64,000 nucleotides of DNA from the NCBI GenBank assembly GCA_017548365.1, contig JAFZAC010000024.1, forward strand, positions 91,789 through 155,788. Reading direction: 5' to 3'. This document shows positions 27,325 to 35,977 of the stretch, piece by piece. Position numbers and translations under genes: made by a program. Below the pieces are notes generated by a model that did not search any database, was not told the origin of the DNA, and saw nothing but the letters and a program-made list of their open reading frames with translations. How positions within the stretch are numbered: position 1 is the first letter of the stretch; every line of letters starts with the position of its first letter. This DNA is from Muribaculaceae bacterium. GTDB taxonomy: Bacteria; Bacteroidota; Bacteroidia; Bacteroidales; Muribaculaceae.

Positions 27325-29376
27325 ATGCAAATGAAACATTTTTTACTTGTTCTTTTTTGTCTTTATTCATTCTCGACTTTTGCTCAAAATGAAGACAACA
27401 CTGTTTCTCTTGATGAAGTCATCGTCAAAGCCCCCAAAGTCATTAGCAAGGCTGACGGCCAGATTATATATCCTACAGTTGCACAGAAGAATGCCTCAAA
27501 CAACGGTTATAGTATTCTTCAGAAGCTCTCGTTGCCCAACCTCCGTATTGATGATGTAGCACATTCTATAACTGCAATAGATGGTAGAGGCAGTGTGCAA
27601 CTAAGAATCAATGGTATCATCGTCGGCAAAGAGGAAATGTTGGCGCTTGATCCCAAACTCATAAGCAAAATTGACTTCATTGACAATCCTGGTGTGCGTT
27701 ATGGAGAAGATGTGGCCTACGTCATCAACATTATCACCAAGCACAATGACACTGGTTATACGTTAGGTGCTGACGTCACTACGGCTCTCACTTCTTGGCA
27801 GGGTGATGGTACAGTTTATGGTAAATGGAACCATAAGAAGAGCGAGTTTACTGTCTCTTACAATTATAGTGGTTATAAATTAAATGGAATGAAGGTAACT
27901 GAATTAGCTGAATATACCTTGAATAATGGTGGCATCCATACTATAGAGCGTGATGATGTTGAGACTCTCAGAAAGGCACACAGCCATTACATGAAATTGA
28001 CCTACAATTTGGCAGATTCTACAGCATACGTCTTTCAGGCATCCTTGAGTGAGAGTCTAAATAAGACTCCGGGCAATTATTCAATCAAAGACATCATTGA
28101 TGGCACAAAGCAATATAGTTCAACTAACAGAGAGAGCGGCAAATCTAGTTCACCTGTCCTCGACTTATTCTTCTTCCGCCAGTTCACTCCGCGTCAGTCA
28201 ATCACGGCAAATGTTGTTGGCACATATATAGACACGAAGAACAGCAATTACTATGATGAGGGTGCACCCTATCAATATGACGTAAATGGCAAGACTGCCT
28301 CTGCTTTATCTGAAATAGTTTATGAAAACCGACTGAAGCCCTTTTCGTTATCTGCTGGACTAAACTATCGCTACAAATACATGAAAAATGATTATACGGG
28401 CGATGCCTTCGCTCTGACAGAGTTGAATCAAAATAATATCTATGCGTTCAGCGATATAAAGGGCACACTCAAGAAGTTACGCTATTCTATTGGACTGGGA
28501 GCAAGCTACATACACTACAATCAAAATAAGCATAATTATGATTTCTGGACATTCCGCCCCAAGGCGACACTGGCTTATAATATCATGAATGGGATGCAAC
28601 TAAGCTATTCTTTCGAGATGAAAGACCGTGCTTCACGTATTGCCATGGTCAGCAATGCAACAATTCAGACAAACAGCATGGAATATACTGTAGGTAACCC
28701 CGACCTCAAGCCGTCTCATGACACGGAACACACATTGCGTCTTTCGTATAACGATGATCGATGGAGCACATTTGTAGAAGGATTCTACAGACATTGCAAC
28801 AAACCCAATATGGCACACTACGAGCGTACTGTTGAAGACAAGTTCATCTATACACAGATAAATCAGAAAGCTATTAACGTATTGAATACAATGGCATACG
28901 CAAGCTGTTGGATTGTACCCGAGAAACTACAGATTTATGCAAACGGAGGAATGATGCGTTGCTTCAACTATGGTTTTGACTATACACATTGCTACACATC
29001 ATGGTTCTATTCGGCAGGTGTCACAGCATATCTCGGAAAATTAACTTTGCTAGCTTACGCAAACAATGGCTTTCGCTTCTTAGAGGGAGAGACAAAGGGA
29101 TATAACGGTGCTTATGCAACTTTGCAATGCTCATACAACTATAAGGATTGGCAATTCTCACTTACATGGTCAAATCCTTTCATCAATAATTACAAGTCTG
29201 CTGAAAGCGAGGTTCTAAACAGGAATCTTCACAAGCACTTCGTCCTAAACAATAGAGATAGTGGCAACTGTGTATCTCTTACCATATCATGGCGATTAAG
29301 CAGAGGTCGAAAACATCAGTCGGCAGATAAAACTATCAATCTAATAGATACTGACAATGGAATCATAACCCGATGA
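27325..29376 (+). CDS. Outer-membrane beta-barrel protein (TonB-receptor-like)
   Basis: 683 aa with a signal peptide (to FSTFAQ). A short plug-like domain follows: LDEVIVKAPKV, then SILQKLSLPNLRIDDV, RINGIIV and the INIITK strand. The rest is alternating beta strands, as in the OMP_b-brl_3 group. It has no N-terminal CarboxypepD_reg domain and no clear TonB box beyond the VSLDEVIV strand. The substrate is unknown. It stands behind a promoter with four phased operator repeats and next to a membrane-bound regulator, so regulated uptake or envelope stress response is likely. Confidence 0.83.
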   Translation: MQMKHFLLVLFCLYSFSTFAQNEDNTVSLDEVIVKAPKVISKADGQIIYPTVAQKNASNNGYSILQKLSLPNLRIDDVAHSITAIDGRGSVQLRINGIIVGKEEMLALDPKLISKIDFIDNPGVRYGEDVAYVINIITKHNDTGYTLGADVTTALTSWQGDGTVYGKWNHKKSEFTVSYNYSGYKLNGMKVTELAEYTLNNGGIHTIERDDVETLRKAHSHYMKLTYNLADSTAYVFQASLSESLNKTPGNYSIKDIIDGTKQYSSTNRESGKSSSPVLDLFFFRQFTPRQSITANVVGTYIDTKNSNYYDEGAPYQYDVNGKTASALSEIVYENRLKPFSLSAGLNYRYKYMKNDYTGDAFALTELNQNNIYAFSDIKGTLKKLRYSIGLGASYIHYNQNKHNYDFWTFRPKATLAYNIMNGMQLSYSFEMKDRASRIAMVSNATIQTNSMEYTVGNPDLKPSHDTEHTLRLSYNDDRWSTFVEGFYRHCNKPNMAHYERTVEDKFIYTQINQKAINVLNTMAYASCWIVPEKLQIYANGGMMRCFNYGFDYTHCYTSWFYSAGVTAYLGKLTLLAYANNGFRFLEGETKGYNGAYATLQCSYNYKDWQFSLTWSNPFINNYKSAESEVLNRNLHKHFVLNNRDSGNCVSLTISWRLSRGRKHQSADKTINLIDTDNGIITR

Positions 29377-29715
29377 GAGGAAGTTTATGGTAGAAAAAAA
29401 CCAATATATCTCTTATTAAGATCGATACCCAGAGTAATTCATATGAAACACTGTTCAGCGATGATTTATCCTGCGAACTTCTGACTCCGCAGCCCTTGTC
29501 ATAACAATGAAAAAAGACGCCCTCAAAGGACGTCTTTTTCATTATGCGGAAAGAGAGGGATTTTCCGCCATATTTCCCTCAAGGTAACTTCCCCTGATTT
29601 TCAATTAGTTACATTTTTGAAATTTCGCGATTTTGGCCGTTTTTTGCATGCTACCGTCCCTATATCGTCCCGGTACGCAGGTGTTCTAAGCCCCTGACAG
29701 ACTGTTAATAAACCC
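29377..29715. other. Intergenic border between core genome and mobile element
   Basis: No gene is seen. It holds the terminator at 29511-29539, then an AT-rich stretch and a doubled CGTCCC (around 29645-29660). The core/element junction must lie here or just left of the repressor gene, since plus-strand core genes end at 29376 and phage genes start at 29716. The attachment site itself cannot be identified without the other end. Confidence 0.4.
29511..29539. terminator. Terminator after the beta-barrel gene
   Basis: AAAAAGACG (29511-29519) pairs with CGTCTTTTT (29531-29539); symmetrical A- and T-runs make it bidirectional. It lies 135 bases after the stop codon. Confidence 0.85.
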
Positions 29716-30105
29716 TTAATTTTTTGTAGAAATTACATCATTTAATTTTTCCAAAAGCTGGATTCTCGCCTCTTTCTCACGTAGGCGTTCCTCTTTTTCT
29801 TTAAGCATTTCATCACGGAATTGGAGTTGCTCACGCATATGAGCAACCTGGTTCCTAAGTTGAGTTATGCTTAGACTTTTCAGCTCTTCCTCAGTAGAAA
29901 TCTCAACCCCCTCCCTTATAAATAAGGTGTCAATTGATACTCCAAGAAAGTCCGCTATCGCCTCCAGTCGTCTTGCTGATGGATTGCCAGTCACAAGCGA
30001 ATTGACTGATGTTTGCTTAGGATTCATACCTATGGCACGAAGAAGATCTCCATAAGGTATATTCTTCCTGTCTAACAGTTCTTTAATGATTTTTCCGTTG
30101 TACAT
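29716..30105 (-). CDS. XRE family phage-type repressor
   Basis: 129 aa. The N-terminal ~65 residues are an XRE helix-turn-helix (GDLLRAIGMNPKQTSVNSLVTGNPSARRLEAIADFLGVSIDTLF). The C-terminal half is a highly charged coiled coil (QFRDEMLKEKEERLREKEARIQ shape) probably used to form dimers. It is the only minus-strand gene at the left of the phage module and diverges from a Cro-like gene, the usual lysogeny-switch layout. It lacks a peptidase domain, so induction would need another signal. Confidence 0.85.
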   Translation of the reverse strand: MYNGKIIKELLDRKNIPYGDLLRAIGMNPKQTSVNSLVTGNPSARRLEAIADFLGVSIDTLFIREGVEISTEEELKSLSITQLRNQVAHMREQLQFRDEMLKEKEERLREKEARIQLLEKLNDVISTKN

Positions 30106-30136
30106 TTTTAATTTGGAGTTATTTTTTTTCTCAAAA

Positions 30137-30158
30137 AATCTTACTTTTATATAAGATT
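30137..30158. promoter_or_regulatory. Candidate repressor operator (inverted repeat)
   Basis: AATCTTA (30137-30143) and TAAGATT (30152-30158) form a perfect inverted repeat between the repressor gene and the divergent early promoter. Confidence 0.5.
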
Positions 30159-30175
30159 GTTTGGAAATTTTATAT

Positions 30176-30183
30176 TACTTTTG
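30176..30183 (+). promoter_or_regulatory. -7 box for the early (Cro-primase) operon
   Basis: TACTTTTG, followed by a 51-base leader. A second imperfect inverted repeat, GTTGAA (30203-30208) with TTCAAC (30220-30225), lies just downstream and could be another operator. Confidence 0.6.
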
Positions 30184-30234
30184 TGCAAAATTAAGTCTTA
30201 TTGTTGAATTATACAAATTTTCAACTATTTTTTT

Positions 30235-30417
30235 ATGAATATTTTGAAACATTTTTACATTCAGTTGTCAAGGTACAACAAGAGTCGGTTCCGTGATGCG
30301 CTCATTGAAGCTTGCGGATGGTCCTACGGCACATTCTATTATAAGATGAAGCACGGGAACATTTCCAAGCTGGAGCTCGAAGTAGTTAGTGACCATATAA
30401 AAGCGTTCTTGTTTTAG
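30235..30417 (+). CDS. Small Cro-like/HTH protein
   Basis: 60 aa, basic. The pattern SRFRDALIEACGWSYGTFYYKMKHGNISKLELEVV looks like a single helix-turn-helix with flanking helices. It is the first gene of the rightward early operon and diverges from the repressor, so it probably plays the part of Cro. I do not recognise a named family. The next gene starts two bases after its stop. Confidence 0.65.
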   Translation: MNILKHFYIQLSRYNKSRFRDALIEACGWSYGTFYYKMKHGNISKLELEVVSDHIKAFLF

Positions 30418-30419
30418 AT

Positions 30420-30671
30420 ATGAGTAGCCTATTTGACAGTTACCACACAGTAAAGGAGTGGGAAGATGCAGCCAAGAAAGACGGACGCATAACATTTAAC
30501 GCCGTCTATTATGTCATGGGCAAGAGAGTGCTTGATCATGTGACTGGCATCGTGAGAATTGAACAGGCTGATGGCAAGACAGCACATCGGTGTGTAATGT
30601 GGCACAGCGACGGCCAATGTTTTGTTGGCAAGGAACGTCTGCCCGAGTATGACATCAACTTCAATGATTGA
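30420..30671 (+). CDS. Small unknown phage-type protein
   Basis: 83 aa, soluble, no known motif. Contains aromatic-rich beta-like segments (ITFNAVYYVMGKRVLDHVTGIVRIE). It overlaps the primase gene by eight bases, so it is translated with it and may help replication. The function is unknown. Confidence 0.65.
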   Translation: MSSLFDSYHTVKEWEDAAKKDGRITFNAVYYVMGKRVLDHVTGIVRIEQADGKTAHRCVMWHSDGQCFVGKERLPEYDINFND

Positions 30672-33600
30672 TGAGAGAACCATAGAGAGCATACTTGACC
30701 GCGTTGACATAGTTGATGTGGTCAGTCACTATGTGCCAGACCTGAAACAGAAAGGCAGCAACTACCAATGCTGTTGCCCATTCCATAGCGAGCGCACTCC
30801 ATCTTTTATAGTTAACAAGGCACGGAACACCTGGCACTGCTTTGGCGCATGCGCCGAAGGCGGCAATGCCATAAAGTTCGTGATGAAGTACAATCATTAT
30901 ACTTTCCCTGAGGCAGTCAAGGAGCTTGCCGGGATGTGCGGAGTCACCATAGAAGAAAATAAGGAAAAGCCCTCAACAGAACAAATAGAGAAGAACAAGA
31001 AACGAGAGGCTATGCTTATCGCATACGAGGTTATACAACGCTTCTTTGAAGGTCAACTGAGGGCAAGTGATGAAGAGGCTGTAAAGGCATATTCCTATGC
31101 CGTAAAGCGGTGGAATAGTGATTTTATACAAGAATGTGGGATAGGCTATGCTCCCAAGAACAGCCAACTTCTAATCAGATATTCTGAGGCAAACAACATT
31201 TCCACAAAACTGCTCATGGAAATGGACCTGCTGAGACAGGCAGAAAAGGATGGACACTTGTACGCCTTCTTCCGTGAACGCATCATGATTCCTATCCGTG
31301 ACCGTTTCAGCAGGATTATTGGTTATACGGCAAGGTATATCGGAAACAACACCGACGCACCGAAATATCTTAACTCCTCTACTTCCCTTCTTTACAACAA
31401 GGAAAAGTCGGTGTTTGGAATACACCTGGCAACAAGGGCTGCCGTGAAAGAGAATAAATGCTATCTTGTTGAAGGGGCACCTGATGTATTGAGGCTGCAA
31501 GCCATAGGAGCGAACAACGTGGCAGCATCCCTTGGCTCTGCGTGGACGGAAAATCAGCTGAAGCTGCTGAAACGGTTGACGACAAAACTTTGTTTCCTGC
31601 CAGACGCAGACCCGCCGAAGGCAGATGAACCGTATGGCACCGGCATAGCTGCTGTAATCAAAAATGCCCTACTCGCTCTTGAGATTGGCTTTGAGGTCAC
31701 AGTGAAAGAGATTCCTCTGGCAATCGGTGGACAGAAGAATGACCCCGACTCTTATTGTACTAGCAAGAATATACTTGACAACATCAATGAGAATGATTTC
31801 ATCTTGTGGTATGCAGATAAGCTTTTCACTGATGGAGCGACACAAGATGAAAAGAGTAATGCTGTTGTCACTATCGCAAATCTTGTCGCATCGATAAATG
31901 ATGAAGTCAAGCAGTCTATGTATATTGACACGCTCCACAAAATAATGCCAGGAAAGGCGATGTGGAGAAATGCCATCAAATCGGCTAAGAGACAAAAGGC
32001 TGAGACGGACATCAAATCAAGTGCTACTGTCAATCTTGACCTACTGGAGAAATATGGATTCCAAGAGCAAGGGAAACGATACATATCTGTCAATAGCGAC
32101 GGCAGGACAAAGGAATGGTCAAACTTCGTTCTTATACCATTGTTCCATATCAAGGATATGGTGAATCCGATAAGACTCTACAGAATTATTAATGTCAACA
32201 ACCAAACTGAGATAGTACCGCTCCGTTCAGACGAGCTTGTGTCGGTGACGAAGTTCAAACAACGCATCGAGGGACTGGGCAATTATCTTTGGTTTGCAAA
32301 GGATGAACAACTTATGGCTTTGAAAAAACATCTTTATTTCAGCACCGAGACAGCAATACAGATTACACAGCTCGGTTGGCAAAGGCAAGGTTTCTATGCC
32401 TTCGGTAATGGCATCTTCGACACTGAATGGCATCATGTGGATGACCTGGGTATCGTGAGACTTGGAGAACAGGGCAATTATTACTTGCCGGCATTCTCAT
32501 CTGTCTATAAGGACGACACGCAGTTTTTTCAGTTCGAGAGGAATTTTGTGCATCTGAACTATGGCACAATCTCCTTATATGACTACTCTAAAAAACTGAT
32601 TGACGTTTTCGGGAATAACGCTAAAGTGGGGCTTTGTTTTCTTCTGGCATCGCTTTTCCGTGATGTGGTAATCGGGTACACCAAGAACTTCCCAATCTTG
32701 AACCTGTTTGGACCTAAAGGTTCGGGAAAGTCGGAGCTTGGACACTCGCTGATGGCATTCTTCATTATTGAGAACACTCCACCCAATATCGTGAACTCCA
32801 CTCTGCCAGCACTGGCAGACGCTGTGGCGCAGTGCGCTAACGCTCTCGTGCACCTCGATGAGTTCAAGAACTTCATCGAAGTGGAAAAGCGTGAGTTTCT
32901 GAAGGGCTTGTGGGATGGCACAGGACGTACACGAATGAATATGGAACGTGATAAGAAGCGTGAGGTGACGAAAGTGGACTGCGGAGTTATCATCAGTGGC
33001 CAAGAGATGGCGACTGCTGACATCGCCCTATTCTCACGCTTTATTTTTTTGTCTTACTCAAAGAGTGAGTTCTCATCAGCTGCGAGAGAGAAGTTTCAAG
33101 AGTTGACTGAAATTCGCAAGCGTGGATGCTCACATCTCACATTGCAGATTCTGAAATACCGGGCAAAATTTATTCAGGAATTCAAAAGCAGTCTGAACTT
33201 CTGCAAGGAGGACATAACGACAGCTGTGGCTGGAGCAAATGTTGAGGACAGAATATTGTTCAACTGGTACGTAGTGCTGGCAGCCTATCACGCTTTGCGT
33301 GACGTAATAGAACTGCCGTTTGACTACAAAGAAATCCGCTCTATTGTGATTGAGGGAGTCAAGGCGCAGAACAGGGAAACGAAGTCGAACAATGAGTTGG
33401 CGAATTTCTGGAACATCGTGTCATACTTCCGTCAGGAAGGTAAGATATGGAACGGTTGTGATTACCGCATAGACATGGAAGACCGTCTGAAATGCTCAAA
33501 CCGCAACAGCGAGATGGTGTTCTCTGAGACTAAGAGAATACTGTATCTGAGATACAGCAGAATCTTCCAGCTTTACAAGATGCATGGCCGTCAGGTGAAC

Positions 33601-33861
33601 GAGGTTCTGATACCTCCTCAATCTCTGGTATATTATCTCGAGAACTCTCCAGCATACTTTGGAAAAAAACGCTCGTGGAGATATAAGGTTATCATCAACG
33701 GAATCGAGCAGACAGAGGAGCGTCATGATCCTCATACTGGCTTCACGAAATTTGTGAAGAAATATGGGTTTGACCAGGTGATGTGTTTTGACTATGACAT
33801 TCTGAAAGAGTCATACGACATAAATCTAGAAGATACAACATCCTCATACGATATACCCTGA
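30664..33861 (+). CDS. Primase-helicase: CHC2 zinc finger, Toprim and P-loop ATPase
   Basis: 1065 aa. DnaG-type CHC2 zinc finger at residues ~36-63 (ligands C36 or C38, H41, C59, C63). The Toprim region includes KCYLVEGAPDVLRLQ (~265-280) and FLPDADPP (~315). A P-loop ATPase follows with LFGPKGSGKSELG (~683-695), resembling a ring helicase or DUF927-like motor. Such fusions prime and unwind DNA in phages, satellites and plasmids. The start at 30664 puts MIDERT at the N-terminus; a longer frame from 30622 lies inside the previous gene. The iteron array 110 bases downstream is the likely origin it serves. Confidence 0.85.
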   Translation: MIDERTIESILDRVDIVDVVSHYVPDLKQKGSNYQCCCPFHSERTPSFIVNKARNTWHCFGACAEGGNAIKFVMKYNHYTFPEAVKELAGMCGVTIEENKEKPSTEQIEKNKKREAMLIAYEVIQRFFEGQLRASDEEAVKAYSYAVKRWNSDFIQECGIGYAPKNSQLLIRYSEANNISTKLLMEMDLLRQAEKDGHLYAFFRERIMIPIRDRFSRIIGYTARYIGNNTDAPKYLNSSTSLLYNKEKSVFGIHLATRAAVKENKCYLVEGAPDVLRLQAIGANNVAASLGSAWTENQLKLLKRLTTKLCFLPDADPPKADEPYGTGIAAVIKNALLALEIGFEVTVKEIPLAIGGQKNDPDSYCTSKNILDNINENDFILWYADKLFTDGATQDEKSNAVVTIANLVASINDEVKQSMYIDTLHKIMPGKAMWRNAIKSAKRQKAETDIKSSATVNLDLLEKYGFQEQGKRYISVNSDGRTKEWSNFVLIPLFHIKDMVNPIRLYRIINVNNQTEIVPLRSDELVSVTKFKQRIEGLGNYLWFAKDEQLMALKKHLYFSTETAIQITQLGWQRQGFYAFGNGIFDTEWHHVDDLGIVRLGEQGNYYLPAFSSVYKDDTQFFQFERNFVHLNYGTISLYDYSKKLIDVFGNNAKVGLCFLLASLFRDVVIGYTKNFPILNLFGPKGSGKSELGHSLMAFFIIENTPPNIVNSTLPALADAVAQCANALVHLDEFKNFIEVEKREFLKGLWDGTGRTRMNMERDKKREVTKVDCGVIISGQEMATADIALFSRFIFLSYSKSEFSSAAREKFQELTEIRKRGCSHLTLQILKYRAKFIQEFKSSLNFCKEDITTAVAGANVEDRILFNWYVVLAAYHALRDVIELPFDYKEIRSIVIEGVKAQNRETKSNNELANFWNIVSYFRQEGKIWNGCDYRIDMEDRLKCSNRNSEMVFSETKRILYLRYSRIFQLYKMHGRQVNEVLIPPQSLVYYLENSPAYFGKKRSWRYKVIINGIEQTEERHDPHTGFTKFVKKYGFDQVMCFDYDILKESYDINLEDTTSSYDIP

Positions 33862-33867
33862 TTTGCG

Positions 33868-33890
33868 AAAATGTAGATTTTTCACATTTT
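33868..33890 (+). terminator. Weak terminator candidate after the primase gene
   Basis: AAAATGT (33868-33874) pairs with ACATTTT (33884-33890), seven bases after the stop codon; the following T-run is interrupted. Confidence 0.4.
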
Positions 33891-33973
33891 TAATTTGGAT
33901 GGTAAGCACTTGCTTGGGAAAGTAGGTGCTTATTTTTGGTGGCAATAAACGTGAAAAAACCTAAGGACTTTTC

Positions 33974-34183
33974 TTTCCACACATTCCACATATTCTACAA
34001 TGTTATAAATCAATAAAATAACTAATAATATTGCTTACCACAAAGTTCCACATTTTTCCACATCGTGTTTTTTTATTGGTTCTCTTGAGAGCAAGGTTCT
34101 ACAAATCTTTCCACAATTCCACAAAAGTACATTTATTATATTGCTGATAATCAATAGTGTGGATGTTGTGGAAGTTGTGGAAG
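33974..34183. repeat. Iteron array, candidate replication origin
   Basis: Twelve copies of a TTCCACA-type core in four groups of three. Direct: 33974, 33983, 33992 (period 9); 34035, 34045, 34055 (period 10); 34096, 34108, 34116. Inverted as TGTGGAA/TGTGGAT: 34158, 34167, 34176 (period 9). The copy at 34054-34062 reads TTTTCCACA and fits the DnaA-box form TTWTNCACA. An A+T-rich stretch follows at about 34185-34260. The layout, next to a primase-helicase gene, is that of an iteron origin with an unwinding element. Confidence 0.75.
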
Positions 34184-34269
34184 CTAAAAAGATATATCCT
34201 ATTTTTTTTGAAAAAAATTGATTTTTCATGGTTTTCGTTTTTTTTGAGGGAAATAGTTTTTTGGTACTC

Positions 34270-34591
34270 TCATAATAATTGTTGCTCTTGACTTGGGGCG
34301 GTCTTAACGCACCGCTTGCAGGAGAAAGGGATGTTACTCATAAGAAAGTTCCAATGACTCTTTGACTTGTTTTGTTGTCGCTCTCTTTGTTTTTACGCCG
34401 CAAAGTTAATGCGTCTCCCTCACACGCAAGGCCAGGCTACGTTGCTTCTGAAAATTCTCCAGCCCTTTGGGTAGTAATTCTCAGGCAAGCCTTGCTCTCT
34501 GTGTGGGCAGTCGCACTTTTCGGGCAGTGTAAAAAGCAAAGCGATAGCGATAACAAGATCAATGAAGTTTCACTTTTAAATTTTCTTTATT
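34270..34591 (+). promoter_or_regulatory. Long structured leader in front of ardA
   Basis: About 320 bases with no credible gene, of higher G+C than the origin region beside it. GCAAGGC (34426-34432) pairs with GCCTTGC (34489-34495) across a 56-base loop. The stretch from 34390 to 34540 looks like conserved RNA rather than spacer. In conjugative elements ardA genes can be driven by single-strand promoters in such leaders; that role is inference here. Confidence 0.45.
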
Positions 34592-35263
34592 ATGAGTAAC
34601 AATTCCCTTTCATTTAATTTCGCAAACGGTGCTGACAGCACCCAAGTTCAAGAACAAGTTGTAAAAAGCTGCAGCTCCAGTTCCTCCAATCTCAATGAAG
34701 TTGAGGTTTGTGAGTCTGAGTTGGACTTGGCAGACTTCAAGTATGACTACCGCACTGACAATCCGGCTGTGTACGTGAGTTCCTACCATCGCTATTCCTG
34801 CGGGAATCTGGACGGAATGTGGGTGGATTTATCCCTGTGTGCCGACTATGACGAGTTCATGCAGGTGTGCCGCCAAATCGTGTTCGATGAGGAAGATCCG
34901 GAATTCATGTTCCAGGACATGCAGAACTGGCCCGACTCTTGGTATGACGAGAGCTCACTGGATGAGGACACCTTCGAGCGCATCCAGGAGTTTGCGGAGC
35001 TTGACGATGACGAGCGTGAGGCCTTCGAGGCTTTCATGGATGTTCGCTGCGACAGTGACGTTACCTTCGAGGAGTTCCGCGAAGCTTACTGCGGCAAGTG
35101 GAACAGCGAGGAAGAGTACGCCGAGCAGCTTGTCGATGAGCTGGGAATCCTTGACGAGGTGCCTGAGCATCTGCGCCGCTTCTTTGACATGGAGGCCTAC
35201 GCAGAGGAGCTTTTCCGCTTCGATTATGACTTCCAAGATGGATTTGTATACAGAGTCAGTTGA
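34592..35263 (+). CDS. ardA: ArdA-type antirestriction protein
   Basis: 223 aa, very acidic, as expected for a DNA mimic that blocks type I restriction enzymes. The ArdA pattern is clear after a ~50-residue variable N-terminus: NPAVYVSSYHRYSCGNLDGMW, then CRQIVFDEEDPEFMFQDMQN, then FEEFREAYCGKWNSEEEYAEQL and FRFDYDFQDGFVY. It protects incoming element DNA. Its codon use is rich in G+C third positions compared with the primase. Own unit between the leader and the terminator at 35285. Confidence 0.9.
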   Translation: MSNNSLSFNFANGADSTQVQEQVVKSCSSSSSNLNEVEVCESELDLADFKYDYRTDNPAVYVSSYHRYSCGNLDGMWVDLSLCADYDEFMQVCRQIVFDEEDPEFMFQDMQNWPDSWYDESSLDEDTFERIQEFAELDDDEREAFEAFMDVRCDSDVTFEEFREAYCGKWNSEEEYAEQLVDELGILDEVPEHLRRFFDMEAYAEELFRFDYDFQDGFVYRVS

Positions 35264-35284
35264 TGTTCATAAATGATGATGTGG

Positions 35285-35317
35285 AGCCGCCTCACAAGGG
35301 CGGCTTTACTTTTTTAC
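35285..35317 (+). terminator. Terminator after ardA
   Basis: AGCCGCC (35285-35291) pairs with GGCGGCT (35299-35305), followed by a T-rich run. Confidence 0.88.
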
Positions 35318-35382
35318 ACTGCTTTTCCACAACTATTTTGTTCAAGTCTTGAACGCAAGTTGCTGATATAATGATTTATACA

Positions 35383-35390
35383 TAACTTTG
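35383..35390 (+). promoter_or_regulatory. -7 box almost touching the next start codon
   Basis: TAACTTTG lies only five bases before the ATG at 35395. If the usual start point applies, the message is leaderless or begins at the second Met (35410). Confidence 0.5.
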
Positions 35391-35394
35391 CACC

Positions 35395-35892
35395 ATGGAC
35401 AACAATTCTATGAGCAACTTTTTGATATACCTTAAATTTGAGCCATATCTAGCCCAATGGTTTATTCATGAGATGGGAGGAACCTCGCCGGTGGAACTGC
35501 CACGCGGCTCGGCGGAATCGGACATACTGCAGCTGTTTCTGAAAAAGCAGCCTGAGGATGTGCCTAATGAGTGCAGGGAGGATGCGAATCTGATTATTGC
35601 CATCCCCTACTTCAAGCGCAAAGACCCCCGCACATACAATTATCTGCCGCCAAAAGCGGTGCATTGTCTGCACAAGTGCATACGTAACCGTTTTGACGTG
35701 CAGCTGTGGAATGACCTTCATCTGGTACACCCTAAATCGAAAATGCTGAAGGAACTGATAGAGGCATGGATGGAAAACCATGGGATTGACTTCACGGAAA
35801 CGAACTGGTGTGCCATATCTAAACGATACCAACGAAAAAGAGAGATATATTTGAGGAAAAAAACGAAAAAAAACGAATCGACTTCAGAGTGA
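35395..35892 (+). CDS. Unknown phage-type protein with basic C-terminus
   Basis: 165 aa, soluble. An N-terminal DUF-like segment (FLIYLKFEPYLAQWFIHEMGG) is followed by a central IIAIPYFKRKDPRTYNYLPPKA, and a C-terminus with Lys/Arg runs (RYQRKREIYLRKKTKKN). Possibly DNA-binding and a control gene for the structural operon that follows, given its position between the early and structural genes. No family is recognised, and the ATG at 35395 or 35410 both remain possible. Confidence 0.7.
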   Translation: MDNNSMSNFLIYLKFEPYLAQWFIHEMGGTSPVELPRGSAESDILQLFLKKQPEDVPNECREDANLIIAIPYFKRKDPRTYNYLPPKAVHCLHKCIRNRFDVQLWNDLHLVHPKSKMLKELIEAWMENHGIDFTETNWCAISKRYQRKREIYLRKKTKKNESTSE

Positions 35893-35977
35893 TTTTTCTC
35901 CACGAAACGACAAAGCAGTTTTTTGAGGTTTTTGCGACAAAACAGATTTTTTCGATTGACTGATTTTTATTGAAACC

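Noticed and set aside
29471..29492. tRNA-like or attachment-site fragment near the left border
   Set aside because: CTGCG and CGCAG form a 5-base stem with a 12-base loop; no acceptor or T-arm could be found, so neither a tRNA nor an att site can be claimed.
34372..34599. 75-codon frame upstream of ardA
   Set aside because: Starts at TTG, has no protein-like pattern and overlaps the structured leader and the ardA start; better seen as leader.
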